A stretch of 64,000 bases of DNA from Hermatobates lingyangjiaoensis (GCA_026182355.1 JAPFBL010000522.1:62001-126000), one strand, 5' to 3'; shown: positions 47,469-59,958, counted from the stretch's first letter. Notes: generated from the letters alone by a model not told the origin. A program made the numbers and translations.

Positions 47469-48200
47469 AAAAATTGGCAAAATTCCCAAATGAAACCATC
47501 ACTCCAGCGGACCAATGTGGTGTACCAGTATAATAGTATGATAGGGAGCTGCGAATCCCTCAAATCCACATACATTGGTTCGACTACTACAACTTTGTCC
47601 CGACGTCTTACTATGCACATGGCAGCAGGTGGTTCTAAAGACCATACACTCAATACCCATAAAGTCAAACTCACACGAGAGATACTAGTAAACAACGCAG
47701 AGGTGCTATACTATGAAAAAGAAAGAAACAAGCTAATGATATTGGAAGCCCTAAACATTTTAGAACAAAGACCTAACATTAATCATCAAACTGCAAGCTT
47801 CAACAATATGTTAAAGCTATATACGGGACAGGCACAGCAGAGACAGCAGTTTGAGTTGCAGAGTGATACCCTAGGTACATTACAATGAAAGCACAACATT
47901 GACAGTGTAAAGCCCTGTGCAACCTGCAAATTTATGTTTACAATGTAGTTTTATATTTTGAATTGGTAATTTGAAGCTGTTTTGCAGTATGTAGGATATA
48001 ATTTTTATTTTTGTTAGTAACTTTCGTTCAATTACTTTATCTTTCCTTACACCCTGATGATGGTCAGTGATGACTGAAACGTTGGATTTAAAATTTTTAA
48101 ATGTATGATAACTAAATATTACATGGACTTTACAAGGAAATCTTTTGGTGATTTATTACACTTAGTACCAAATGAATGGAAGTGTGAGATCAGAAAACGC
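47469..48200 (+). mobile_element. 5'-truncated Penelope-like element
   Basis: The segment carries a GIY-YIG frame, a short 3' UTR and CTGATGA (48054-48060) followed by a GTCA/TGAC stem, GAAAC and GTTGG. It is bracketed by a 27-bp sequence with one mismatch (47439-47465 and 48200-48226, CGAGAAG-N-TAAATCG...CATCCA), a plausible target duplication. The reverse-transcriptase part is missing. Confidence 0.78.
47490..47888 (+). CDS. GIY-YIG endonuclease fragment of a Penelope-like element
   Basis: The open frame has 132 codons. Residues 10-15 read VVYQYN and residues 27-43 read TYIGSTTTTLSRRLTMH. These are the two signature strands (GIY and YIG) and the following arginine/histidine helix of GIY-YIG nucleases. 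Near residues 85-100, MILEALNILEQRPNINHQ supplies the late glutamate and the P-x-(I/L)-N block seen in these nucleases. In Penelope-like retroelements this domain is joined to a reverse transcriptase and nicks the target. Here a stop lies 24 bases before the ATG and no RT motifs are found, so it is a truncated copy. The ATG is simply the first in frame. Frame and motifs are intact, suggesting a fairly young insertion. Confidence 0.82.
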   Translation: MKPSLQRTNVVYQYNSMIGSCESLKSTYIGSTTTTLSRRLTMHMAAGGSKDHTLNTHKVKLTREILVNNAEVLYYEKERNKLMILEALNILEQRPNINHQTASFNNMLKLYTGQAQQRQQFELQSDTLGTLQ

Positions 48201-48289
48201 GAGAAGCTAAATCGAAAAATCATCCAAAAATTGAAAAAAATTTAATTGTGTATGTATTAATGAAGGTCTGCTACCTAATTACACTAATA

Positions 48290-48318
48290 TATATATATAT
48301 GTGTGTGTGTGTGTGTTT
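48290..48318. repeat. (AT)n-(GT)n microsatellite
   Basis: Short TA run followed by a GT run. A minus-strand CTGACGA...GAAAC motif lies just downstream (48360-48400). Confidence 0.9.
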
Positions 48319-48409
48319 GTATAAACAGGATGCCTTAAAAACCAAAAGAGTTATAATCAGTTTCGAACTCTTAGTTTCATCGTCAGGTTTTGCCTTAGTA
48401 AGGTTATAT

Positions 48410-50183
48410 TGACTGTTTAAAGAGTCAAAGGACAGTGATACCTTGGTATAGAGACTTACTGTTTCTTCACTTTTCTAATCATGAATAAATACCACACAAT
48501 AACTGCTTGCTGCTGGTGAGTTAATAGAATTAATTAGTTTACAAAATTACTACTGTAATGATGTAAAAGAATTAAATTAATAGATGTATTAAGATGATTG
48601 ATTATGTGAAATAAAATACACAATTAATTACACACGTTAGAATAAAAGTTGTTGATAACAATTAATTATCTAAGTATAATCTAAAAAGATAGTGTTCACA
48701 GTAAAATTAAAAAAAAAATAGTTCCATCTTATTAAATGTATTATTATTTCTTTGTTTTTTACAAACTCTTTGAAATAATGATTAAATATGTAAACTCTAC
48801 CGTATAAATTTGCAATATTATGAAAATTAATTCAAAATATTACTCAGCAAATGACTCTAGTATTATTTATTAGTCATCGTGATTCATTTCATTTTCATTT
48901 CACAATGATTGCATTTTCGTTAAAATTAACAAAATTTAGATAACTGCATTAAAACGAAACATTGAATTAAATAGCTTGTCAATTAACTTAATAATATATT
49001 TTCTATTAACAAAGTTAAGTGCACACCGTCACAATTTTTTTAAAATATAAAATATATTGACCGACCTGAAAAGTCAATTACCAAATTCTTCTAATATATG
49101 TATTGATTTCATTTTTTGTCTTCTATTATAAAATTATCTATTTAAAAATGTTTATTTAAAATTAATATCGAGTATACAGAATCATTTTTTGTTGAATACA
49201 ACTTACCAAAATTTATAGTTAGGTACAGACTTATCATAAACTAAAATTTATAGGTCTGTATTTAGTTCATGATTATTTCCTGTCCATTGTGTTTACACTG
49301 TCTTTATTAAGCGCCCAATCTCACATTCTAACAATTCATCATGGCGTCATTAATTCTTCTTATACCTGTAATCGTCGAGTTTTTTAATTGGAGTTTATAA
49401 AAAAATTACTTATAGGGGTTTAAAAGTGATTTTATTAATTACATTAATAAGCGATGACACGTTAAAATCATTTTTGTTTGTATTCGTATAAGTGTTATAA
49501 AGAAAGAAGGAAAGAAAGAAAATCTGTACATCAAAAAGAAAGTTAGTACACAGTTTAAAATTATCTTCTATTTTATTACTACATTTCTTTAAATTATAAC
49601 TATTAAATGATGACAAACAAAAGTAGATTGAGAAATAATTAACTACATTACAGTAATATAAAAAAAAATGATTGTCATCTTTACTTTAGCGTAATTATAT
49701 TTAATGAAATAATGCCATTAAAACATTCAAACCCTTTTAAAAGTGACTCATTAAAATTAATACACAAAGTGTAATTTAAATAAGTCATTCTACAAAAAAT
49801 AATGTAATATACCTCCAGTTTATTATTTCTAATTATTTAGAATATTATGTTATGAATTGGTTTTCTATATATTAATAACAAAGATGCGATTCAAATATGC
49901 TTTAATATTAGACAAAAAAAGGAAAATAGCAAACTAATAATAACATTTATAGAAAGAAATATCAAATATTAGTAAAAATATGATATAATATGACTAATGT
50001 TTAAGTTTTTATGAAATTGTAACTTTTATATTGAATACAACTTTGTGTACAAGTTCTAATATAATTTTAACTACTTTACAAAAAATCAATAACAGAATAG
50101 GAATATAACTTTTGTTTTAATCAATTCAAACATTAAGGAACTGTTATTTTACAACCAGTTTTTGTTTTCTACTAAAATCTATT
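48410..50183. other. AT-rich stretch, no gene seen
   Basis: Only low-complexity frames. Nothing recognised. Confidence 0.5.
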
Positions 50184-50994
50184 TTTTACTTTACTATAAG
50201 TAAAGTATAGTGATTGTGAAAAAATTCGATCTCGAGATTTTGACGGAATTACATGTTTTGAGAAGTAATTCCTAGAAGTCGTTTTATGAAGTTTTTTCGA
50301 TGATGTCTGTTGTTAGTTTTCGAGTGTGTTAGCATTGCTTGTTACCACGCTACGGTCCAGAATCTTTGATGGATCAAGTTGATATTTTACACAAAAATGG
50401 GCCTCATAAAGACGAAGATCCCTATTGTTTGGGAAGAATTATGCATGATGGGAAAGTCACTTTTTTTGCCAAAAACCGTTTTTTTTAAAACATTTATTTC
50501 TCCTAAACTGATAACCCCAGAGTTTTGAAACTTTGACATTATCTTTAAAGTTACAAATGGAACAAACCAAAAATATATTCAGAATTTTAAAACAACAGGA
50601 AATATTTTTTTTCAATAAAATGTAAAAATTTTGCCTTATAATTCAATCTCAAACCTTGTGAGAGCAATACAAGCCATACTGTCTGACGGATCAAAATGAA
50701 ACTATGCCTATAAATAGAACATTATGTGGAGAATGAGTTGAGATATTTTTTTTATTAAATTACATTCGCTAAAGGGATGTTACAGTACGATTTCTGTTTT
50801 CAGAAAATGTTTTTTTGACGATAAACGGCTCATTAAAAAATAATGAAAATTTGACCAAAAATGGAGCGAAAAATTAGCAATTCATAAAAAAAAAATCATG
50901 AGGTTTCAATTACGGTAAGAGCAATAACGCTATAAAAACTGTTTGTTTATCCTAGACTAAGAGATCACCTGCTATACTTGTCGAATTTTTTACA
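50184..50994 (+). mobile_element. Helentron-like element, 5' segment (tandem partial copy a)
   Basis: Begins TTTTACTTTACTATAAGTAA, where TACTTTACT-ATA-AGTAAAGTA folds on itself. It runs to TATACTTGTCGAATTTTTTA and is then followed at once by a new 5' end. About 90% or more alike with the next copy. No coding frame, so non-autonomous. Confidence 0.8.
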
Positions 50995-52573
50995 TTTTTA
51001 CTTTACTATAAGTAAAGTATAGTGATCGTGAAAAAATTCGATCTCGAGATTTTGACGGAATTACATGTTTTGAGGTCCCAGAAGTCGTTTTATGACGTTT
51101 TTACGATGATGTCTGTGTGTGTGTGGGTGGGTGGGTGGGTGGGTGCGTGGGTGGGTGCGTGTGTTAGCATTGCTTGTTACCACGCTACGGTCCAGAATCT
51201 TTGATGGATCAAGTTGATATTTTACACAAAAATGGGCCTCATAAAGACGAAGATCCCTATTGTTTGGGAAGAATTATGCATGATGGGAAAGTCACTTTTT
51301 TTGCCAAAAACCGTTTTTTTTAAAACATTTATTTCTCCTAAACTGATAACTCTAGAGTTTTGAAATTTTGACATTATCTTTGAGGTTACAAATAGAACAA
51401 ACGTAAAATATATTCAGAATTTTAAAACAACAGGAAATATTTTTTTTTCAATAAAATGTAAAAATTTTGACTTATAATTCAATCTCAAACCTTGTGAGAG
51501 CGATACAAGCCATACTGTTTGACGGACAATAATGAAACTATGCCTATAAGTAGAACATTATGTGTAGAATGAGTTGAGATATTTTTTTTCAAAATTACAT
51601 TCACTAATGGGGCGTTAGAGTACGATAACTGTTTTCAGAAAATGTTTTTTTGACGCTAAACGGCTGATTAAAAAATAATGAAAATTTGACCAAAAATGGA
51701 ACAAAAAATTAGCAATTCATAAAAAAAAAATCATGAAGTTTCAATTACGGGAAAGAGCAATAACGATATAAAAACTCTTTGTTTACCCTAGACTAAGAGA
51801 TCACCTGCTATACTTGTCGAATTTTTTGTATTTTTTTACATTGTTTACATTGACTTAGAAATTTTTTGAGCAAATCCACTGAGATAAAATTGATATTTAT
51901 AAAGGAACAATATATGTTATTTGACAAAGGGGAAGGAAAATGATCTTATTAAATACTAAGAAGCTTATTATTATTATTATTTTAAAGATTAAAATTCCCA
52001 GTATGATAATTCTATAAAAGACCAAAAATGTAAATGATAATTCATAATCTGAATCTTTCGTTTAGAGATTAATAAATGTAATTATCGTACATCTTTAATT
52101 AACAAATCACCTTAAAACAACATTTTCTTCGCAGTTAAAGATGTTTATCAGAGAAAAAAAGGGTGTTTTCCTGTTTTAAATTTAAAAATTTTACTTTAAT
52201 ATTCAATGTAGAAGGATGTCAAGTAAACGATGTAAGAAATCTACTGGCTGTTTGAACGAAAGCCATTCTCTTGTAGGAGAATAAATCGTTTCAAGAAATG
52301 TTCACTTTGGCTTTTCAAAAATGTTATTACTGCTGTAGTTATACTAATGTAATTATTTTCAAATAATAAATTATTTGTGATGTACAAAAATAAGCTTATA
52401 AAATGATATGTCCTTCAATCACTATCTGTACTACCTCAGGAATGATAGGCTAATAATTATATCCCATTTAGATGTTTACGTTATGCTTAAATGAGACGTT
52501 ATGTTTTATATACTCAAGAAATTTGACATTAAGTTGCTTATAGTAAAGTAGAGTGTAGGCCACTCCAGATTTT
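50995..52573 (+). mobile_element. Helentron-like element, complete copy (b)
   Basis: Starts with the same 5' sequence and carries a GTGGGTGG-rich microsatellite at 51115-51160. It ends with CTTATAGTAAAGTA (52537-52550), the inverse of the 5' terminus, directly followed by the hairpin GAGTG-TAGGC-CACTC (52551-52565). A terminal inverted repeat that is terminal at 5' but subterminal at 3', just upstream of a 3' stem-loop, is the hallmark of Helentron/Helitron2-type elements and their HINE derivatives. Confidence 0.72.
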
Positions 52574-53275
52574 TTTACATTGTTTACATTGTCTTAGAAA
52601 TTTTTTGAGCGAATCCACTGAGATAAAATTGATATTTATAAAGGAACAATTTAAATTGTTTATTGACTTATATGAGATGTAAGAGGAATAATATTGTGCA
52701 GGAAAATGATAACACTCACTCAGAAAAAATTCGTATATATGTTATTTGACAAAGGGGAGGGAAAATAATCTTATTAAATACTAAGAAGCCATAAAATTCC
52801 CAGTATAATAATTCTGTAAAAAACCAAAAATGTAAAAGATAATTCAAAACTGAAATCTTTCGTTTAGAGATTAAAAAATGTACATCTTTAATTAAAAAAC
52901 ACCTTAAAACAACATTTTTTCTTCGCTGTTTATGATGTTTTTCAGAGAAAAAAAGGATATTTTCCTGTTTTAAATTTGAAAATTTTACTTTAATATTCAA
53001 TGTAGAAGGATGTCAAGTAAACGATGTAAGAAATCTACTGGCTATTTGAACAAAAGCCATGTTCTCTTGTAGAAGAATATTTCGTATCAAGAAATGTTCA
53101 CTTTGGTTTTTCAAAAATGTTATTACTGCTGTAGTTATACTAATGAAATTATTTGCATCAGCTGTGTGATGTACAAAATTAAGCTTTTATATTGATATGT
53201 CCTTCAATCACTATCTTTACTACCTCAGGAATGAAAGACTAATAATCATATCCTTATATCAATATCCTTATGTTA
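52574..53275 (+). mobile_element. Helentron-like element, internal segment (c)
   Basis: TTTTTACATTGTTTACATTG to ACTACCTCAGGAATGAAAG repeats 51832-52450 with small indels but lacks both ends. Confidence 0.75.
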
Positions 53276-53399
53276 ATGTGAAAAAAAATCCATAGTCGAA
53301 ATAACTGATTTATGAATCAATTCCTTTCTGTTTCTGTACATGTAAAATGTAATAAATAACCAAAATAGTAGTAATAGTAGTGGTAATTGTAAAACAATC

Positions 53400-53470
53400 A
53401 TGTTGTAGCCCTGAAGATGACATAAATATATGTCGAAGCGTCGGCAAAAGGACTAGTTTAAAATCATTAG
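53400..53470 (+). repeat. CTGAAGA-hairpin motif, family E
   Basis: CTGAAGATGACATAAATATA and TGTCGAAGCGTCGGCAAAAG (core at 53411-53417). Confidence 0.8.
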
Positions 53471-53539
53471 ACCTCAACCCTCAAAAAAAATTACATCATA
53501 TAAATATTGGGTCAAGAAAACAAATCATGAATATCCATA

Positions 53540-53755
53540 TATATAGTAATATAGTATAGTATTTATAGTACTATAGTATTACATACTATAGTACTATATT
53601 TATTTGTGTATTAAAACAATAACACATACCTATATTTACACACAATATGACAAATTAATTTAAAATATAGAATAATGTGCTCGTTATTTATCAAATAGTA
53701 TATATAATATAGTATAGTATATAATATAGTAATATATATATAGTAATATAGTCAT
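53540..53755. repeat. (TATAG)-like low-complexity blocks
   Basis: Repeated TATAGTA and ATATAGTA words with local palindromes around 53560-53600. Confidence 0.8.
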
Positions 53756-54231
53756 TCGATATATTTCCTTAAAGAAAACAAGTAAAATAGTGTTTTATTT
53801 AAAGAGATTAAGTGAACCAATAAATGACGTAATTGAAATGATGTTGCTTGAGTGACGTCATGCACTGTGATTGGTCAGTTCAGAATACGACTTTGTAGTG
53901 TTCTAATACATCCGCCATAATGAAATATTATTCTCTGAAAAGAACAATATTCCTGAATATTTAAACAAATCGTAAGTACGACCGTTTCTGCAACTATTTG
54001 TAGGTATATTTTTAACAAGAAATTAGTTCAATAATAATAATAATAAATAAATAATTAGATGACAATTTCTTAGTGATTATGTTTAACCAAATGGCTACTT
54101 CAGTTATAGGTTAGCGTCCTTTCTTTAAAAAAAATTATATTAAAATCAATAATACATACCTATATTTATACACAATGTGACAAATTAATTAAAAATACAG
54201 AATAATGTGTTCGTTATTAATCAAAATGTCA
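53612..54231. repeat. dispersed direct repeat pair, ~85 bp
   Basis: 53612-53697 and 54143-54230 share ATACATACCTATATTTA-like, CACAAT-TGACAAATTAATT and AGAATAATGTG-TCGTTAT blocks at about 85-90% identity. Confidence 0.8.
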
Positions 54232-54696
54232 TACAAATATCCTACCAGAAATAAATTATTGGAATAATTAGAATTTCATTTTAAATTATTAAAGTTTAAT
54301 GGAATATATTACTTTCTAATATTATGTGTAACTCTTACAGTTTGAATTCAATAATAGTTATCATTGTTTTTATGATTATAGTTGTTTCATGTTTAATACA
54401 ATTAACTATTTCAATTCAGTTATTAGTAATAATTTTGTTATACAATGTAATGATGTATCATTTAACGTTTATTTTACTAATTACTGGCATATTCTTTTCA
54501 TTAATAAATAAAAATCATTCTTTATAATCATATAATGGAAAATTACGTTAACTAAAACTGATTTAGAAAAAATATGAGAACATAATACAGGACTAAAACC
54601 ATGGCTACAATAACCTTGTCCATAGAACAAGCTCAGCATTTTACAACTTCCAATATTAATTTAGCATCCATTTTTTTGCATGTATTATAATTGTTT
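54232..54696. other. AT-rich stretch, no gene seen
   Basis: The frame at 54324-54527 is hydrophobic, low-complexity AT sequence without coding signs. Confidence 0.5.
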
Positions 54697-55321
54697 ACCA
54701 ATTGAAATCATTATGAAGCAATGAAAAGAGTTGGGTAACTGTAAACTTACTTTTGGTTCATTCTTTGTTATTATATAGTTGTTAAATTCATTGAAAATTT
54801 TTAATATTTTGAAACTGTAGTTTCTATATATAGTCATATTTATAATTTTGACATTATGAATTGTTTATTATTAAAAATTATATCAACACTAAATGATAGG
54901 TTGAGCACTTTAAATGTTCATTACTTGTTCAATCTGTTATAACGTCATATTTCTTCCTATTGGTAGTTTAATTAAGTTATTTACTAATTTCATACTAATT
55001 CCTCTTGCTAAAAACCTCAATAGTTCAATTCAACATTCATATATTGTATTTAATTTTAACTAATTTACTCTGTTCTTTTCTAACTTCTAATATAAATTTA
55101 ATATCCTTTTGAATTTAGTATTAATTTAATACTTGTATTATACCAATTGAAATCTTTATGTAGCAAAGAAAAGATTTGGGCAATTGTAAACTTACTTTTG
55201 GTTCATTCTGCATTATCACATATTTTTTTTCATACTTTGAAACTGTAGTTTCTATATATGATCAATCATATTAATAATTTTGATATTATGAAATGTTTAT
55301 TATTAAAAATTATATCAACAC
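54697..55321. repeat. direct repeat pair, ~185 bp
   Basis: 54697-54889 and 55141-55321 share TACCAATTGAAATC, GTAAACTTACTTTTGGTTC, GAAACTGTAGTTTCTATATA and TATTAAAAATTATATCAACA in the same order. A segmental duplication or two copies of an AT-rich element. Confidence 0.82.
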
Positions 55322-56284
55322 AATTATATAAAAACTATTTAAGTATCTATGAAATTAGTTTTTAAATGTGTTTAAACTAAATTTAATCCTATATCATGTT
55401 TATTAAAAAAGTAATTTGCCAAATTTCTCTAATTTCTAGACTTTTTAAACTTTATTTTGATTATTTGAGCATTTGTTTTAATGAAAATAATGAATTTTTT
55501 AAAGGTAATTCAGCAAAAAGAAACTTTATTTATGGTAATAATTTCCTTTTAAAATTATTAAAATTGGATTTGTTTTATTTTAGTAATTACCGAATAAACT
55601 TCAAGATGTTTAAAACATTTTTCTTAACTTACTTCAGTATATTTGTTTGTGATATATATTTTATATCAAAGAAATATATATCACAAAGAATAGATTAAGA
55701 TATATGGTTGTGATTTTTGTTTTAGGATATTTATGTTTGTGATATATTTATAAATCACTGAGTTGTTACCAGTCTTCAGAGTGATTCACATCTATTTTCC
55801 TGATGACGAAGCCATCAAAATATAGCAGTGAGTTTCTGTTTCATTTCTGTGTGTTCTTTTTTGTGAATATAGTTTACATATATATATTAATAGTTGGATT
55901 TTTATTAAATGTCATTTTTCGTTTTGGTTCTTTTGTTGTTGGCTTTGAAAAAGGTTTAGTTTGAAAAGGAACTTGAAAGGATATGGGGAGAAATATACTT
56001 TATTTATTTAAATAAGAAATGAATACCCGATCTGTGTTTTTGTTTGAATACCACATTTAGTTGTGTTTAAGCAAAACTAAAGTTTGTTTACATATGAAAA
56101 GGATGAACATTCCATATCAGTTGCATTTAATTTTTCAATAAATATTAAATATGGCTCCTGACTTTACTTCACTATTCAATTTTGCCTTACTGAAATTTGA
56201 GGTTGACAACCTTCTGTTGTAGAAGAATACATGAGGGTTTTCCTATTTTCTAATACAGGCTGTTAAATGTCGTTTTATTATCAA
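55322..56284. other. AT-rich stretch with one weak motif copy
   Basis: No gene seen. 55799-55830 reads CCTGATGACGAAGCCATC and AAAATATAGCAGTGAG, related to family F but with a changed stem. Confidence 0.5.
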
Positions 56285-58326
56285 TTTTTACTTTACTATA
56301 AATAAAGAATAGTGATTATGAAAAATTCGATCTTGAGGTTTTGACAGAATTACATGTTTTGAGGTCCCAGAGGTTGTTTTATGAAGTTTTTTGATGATGT
56401 CTTTGTGTGGGTGGGTGGGTGAGTGTGTTAGCATTGCTTATTACCATGCTACGGTCCAGAATCTTTGATGGATCAAGTTAATATTTTACACAAAAATGGG
56501 CCCTATCATAGTATAGATGATCCCTATTGTTTGGGAAGAATTATGCATGACGGGAAAGTCACTTTTTTTGCCAAAAACCTGTTTATAGACAACATTTTTT
56601 CTCCTAAACTCCTAACTTTAGAGTTTTGAAATGTTTGCACTATCTTTGAGGTTACAAATGCAACAAAAGAAAAATATTCAAAATTTAAAAAAACTGCAAA
56701 TATTTTTTTTCAATAAAATGTAAAAATTAGAACTTCAATTCAATCTCAAAGCTTAAGAGAGCCATACAAGCCATGCCGTATGACCGATCAAAATCAAACA
56801 ATACCTAAAAATAGATCATTGTATGGAGAATGAAATGAGATATTTGTTTTTAAAACTACATTCGCCAAAGGGGCGTTAAAGTACGATTTCTGTTTTCAGA
56901 AAATGTTTTTTTAACGTTAAACGGCTCATTAAGAAACCATGAAAATTTTACCAAAAACGGAACAAAAAATTAGTAATTTAGAAAAAAAATCATGAAAGTT
57001 CAATCATGGCAAAGTGCAATAGAGCTATAAAAACTGTTTGTTTATCCCAGACTAATTGATCACCTGCTATACTTGTCAAATTTTTGATATTTTTTTACAT
57101 TGTTTACGTTGACTTAGAATTTTTTTGAGTGAATTGACCGAAATAATATAATGTTTACAGATATAATGAAAATTTTGAAATGATTTAACGACTTATATGT
57201 GATATAAAAAGAATATAATTCTTATATGTAAAAATTCAACGACAATAGAACATATTAAACATATAATTTCTGATTCTTTTCATGGTATGATGAGTTTGTC
57301 TAACAAAATGTTCTAATCGATCTACATGTTGCAACATTCTACAAGGATTAATATCAGATGCTGATTTTTTTATGTTTATGAATGACATTATTTTTCGTTA
57401 ATACTGAAGTTTGTGGAATGAACTTTTTCATCCTGTAAGAGACCTTCTATGTTTTCGACTAATATCTATTTTTTTCACTATTCTTATCTAATAGTTCATA
57501 CCATTATACTTAAAAATTTCAAGCTTCCAGCTTTTAAATTTAAAATTGTACAGAAAGTCGGCTTCGAACTTGATTTGGGAATACAAAAGTCGCTATTTAC
57601 CAACATATTTTTTCTCAATATACATTTACAGCAAAGTGTAGAGTACAGCACGTGAGAAAAAATAACATTCGCTCAGAGTAAATTGGATTTTTATGATTTT
57701 TGACTAAGGGAAAGAAAAGTGAGTTTTTAAAAAACTCTAGCATGCCATAAAATTTCCAGTATAATAATTTGATAAAAGACTAAAAATGTAGAACATTATT
57801 CAGAATTAAAAAAAATTCTTTTAATAATAATAAATGAAATTAACCTACATCTTAAATTAAAAATTATCTTAAAACGACATTTTTTCTTACATATTTTTGA
57901 CATTTCAGACAAAAAATTTGTAGTGCTTTTAATATACCTAAAATATTTTTAATTTCTAAATGGGAAAATTTGTCTTAAGTATTAAATGTAGAAGGAGGTC
58001 AGATAAACTATGTAAGAGATCCACTGGCTATTGGAGCAAAAGCCATGCTTTCTTGTAGGAAATTATTTCGTACAAGCAAATTTTTAATTTACTTTTTATA
58101 ATGTTATTACTGCTGTAGTTATACTAATGATTGTATAACTGTTAATTGTGTGACATACAAAAAAAGTGGATCAATCACTATCTGTACTACTTCAGGAATG
58201 AAAGACTAATAAACATCTCCCTTTCAGACGATTATATTATGCTTAAATGAGACATTATATATTATATACCCAAGAAGTTTGATATTAAGTTTACTTATAG
58301 TAAAGTTGAGTGTAGGCCACTCCAGA
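56285..58326 (+). mobile_element. Helentron-like element, complete copy with extra internal sequence
   Basis: The 5' end TTTTTACTTTACTATAAATA lies at 56285. The GTGGGTGGGTGGG microsatellite is at about 56407. The inverse 3' element CTTATAGTAAAGT (58293-58305) abuts the hairpin GAGTG/CACTC (58308-58322). It follows 50995-52573 but is longer, mainly through unmatched DNA around 57150-57700. No intact frame. Confidence 0.75.
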
Positions 58327-59690
58327 TTTAATTCAGCTTAAATTAAATTGATTAAATCTTGCAAAAAGTTATAAAATAATTATTAAACTCATTTCTGCTT
58401 TTAATTTAACTATTTATTAATAATATAATCAATTTTAAACATAATTTAAAAAGCCAGAACCTTTTAATGTAAACCTTTTTATAACTTAGGTTATAAATTA
58501 AAGAAAGGTTTATTTAGATATATAAACAATATATACAAATAAATTCTAAGGTTGCTTAGAGTCTCATTTCAAGTTATATTTTTACATTTTAAATATTAGA
58601 AAAAACCGAATCCAACCTTAAAAAAATGCAGTCTGTTTGTTTGTCCATAAAATTTTGTCACAAGTAAACTCTGCCACCATAAGACATAGCGAGTTGAAAC
58701 TTGACAGTAGAGTTTTCTATGTCTAACTTAAAACTTAAGCTTTGAATGGATTGGGAATTCAACATAGGAACTAGGTTATAGACTTTTAAGCTGTGTTTTA
58801 CTAGCTAACCAGACATTTATATTTTAGAAATATACAGGTATTTTTATGTTTCTGATATTATAGTAAGTAGCTGTTGTTGATTTTAATTTCGTTTGTGTTT
58901 AATCTCCCAGCAAGAGCTTATTGACAAGATGTTTCCCGGAGTTGAAGATCTATTTATTTAGAACAAGAAGTCGTGCCCGAATTTGATGGGTATTTTACAA
59001 AAATTCTGATATGATATTCCAAAATATTATTAGACATTATAGAATAGAAAAGAATATCATTATTTGTGTGGTCCACAGCTGTCATTAGATCTAGAGTTTC
59101 TCTTACATTTTGCAGCTTTATATACTGATCTCAAATTTGTTTTTATTCTAGGAATACTTCTTATTTAGTATGCGGGTAGGTAGAACGCATTTTTTTAAAG
59201 CGAGCAAATTATGATAAACGCAAACGAAATTAAAAACAATACCTACTTGCTACAGTATCAGGCGCCTAAAAACACATGAATATTTTCAATTTTCAAAATA
59301 AAAATGCCTGTATAGCTAGCGAATCACAGCTTAAAAGTCCATAACTTCGCTTCTACTTTGAATTTCACGTCTATTCAAATCATAGGTTTTAAGTTAGCCA
59401 TACACAAATCTACTGACAAAGTTTCAATTTCCTATGGCTTTTGGTGGCTGAATTTACTTGTAACAAAATTTTTGAGGATAAGTAAATAAACAAACAGACA
59501 GAAATTTTTCTAAGGGTGGATTGGTTTCTCTAATCTATAAAACGTAAAGATTGCTTGAAATGAGTCAGTTGTAAGTAATTTACAAACAAAACCTTTCTTT
59601 TTATTTATATAGATAACTAACTGGCTTTTGTGAACGTGCAATTCTCTACCATACTAATGAACAGGTAGCAAAAAATCAACAAACTAGTTC
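58327..59690. other. AT-rich stretch, no gene seen
   Basis: CCATAAAATTTTGTCACAAG (about 58645) and its inverse (about 59455), and TAAGTTAGCCAT-type blocks, hint at a decayed ~1-kb inverted-repeat element spanning 58560-59560 whose ends carry TGAGTC/TTAGAG-like sequences. No coding frame. Confidence 0.45.
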
Positions 59691-59830
59691 TCATAATCAG
59701 CAAATCTGCAGGAAGGCAGAGTCCTGTCTGTGACTCTGCTCTGCCTTCCTGCAGGATTTTTCACCTCCTGATGACGACAATGGTCGAAACATAGAAGTGA
59801 ATTATTCCTTTGTCCATCTTTGTGCTACCT
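59690..59830 (+). repeat. hairpin and CTGATGA-GAAAC motif, family F
   Basis: CTGCAGGAAGGCAGAG at 59706 pairs with CTCTGCCTTCCTGCAG at 59739. It is followed by CTGATGA (59768-59774), stem CGAC/GTCG and GAAAC (59786-59790). Confidence 0.85.
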
Positions 59831-59920
59831 TCTTTTTAATTGGTTTTTATTTAAAAGTCCCCTGAACCGTTTTATTTAATTATTTTATGCATTTTTAGTA
59901 TGATCTAGAAAAAAGCCCAG

Positions 59921-59921
<1 letters not shown>

Positions 59922-59958
<37 letters not shown>

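Noticed and set aside
47459..47695. 78-codon minus-strand frame opposite the GIY-YIG frame
   Set aside because: Antisense shadow of the better supported plus-strand endonuclease frame.
55396..55698. 100-codon plus-strand frame
   Set aside because: Almost only F, L, I, K, N and Y codons, matching the local AT content. No splice or domain evidence.
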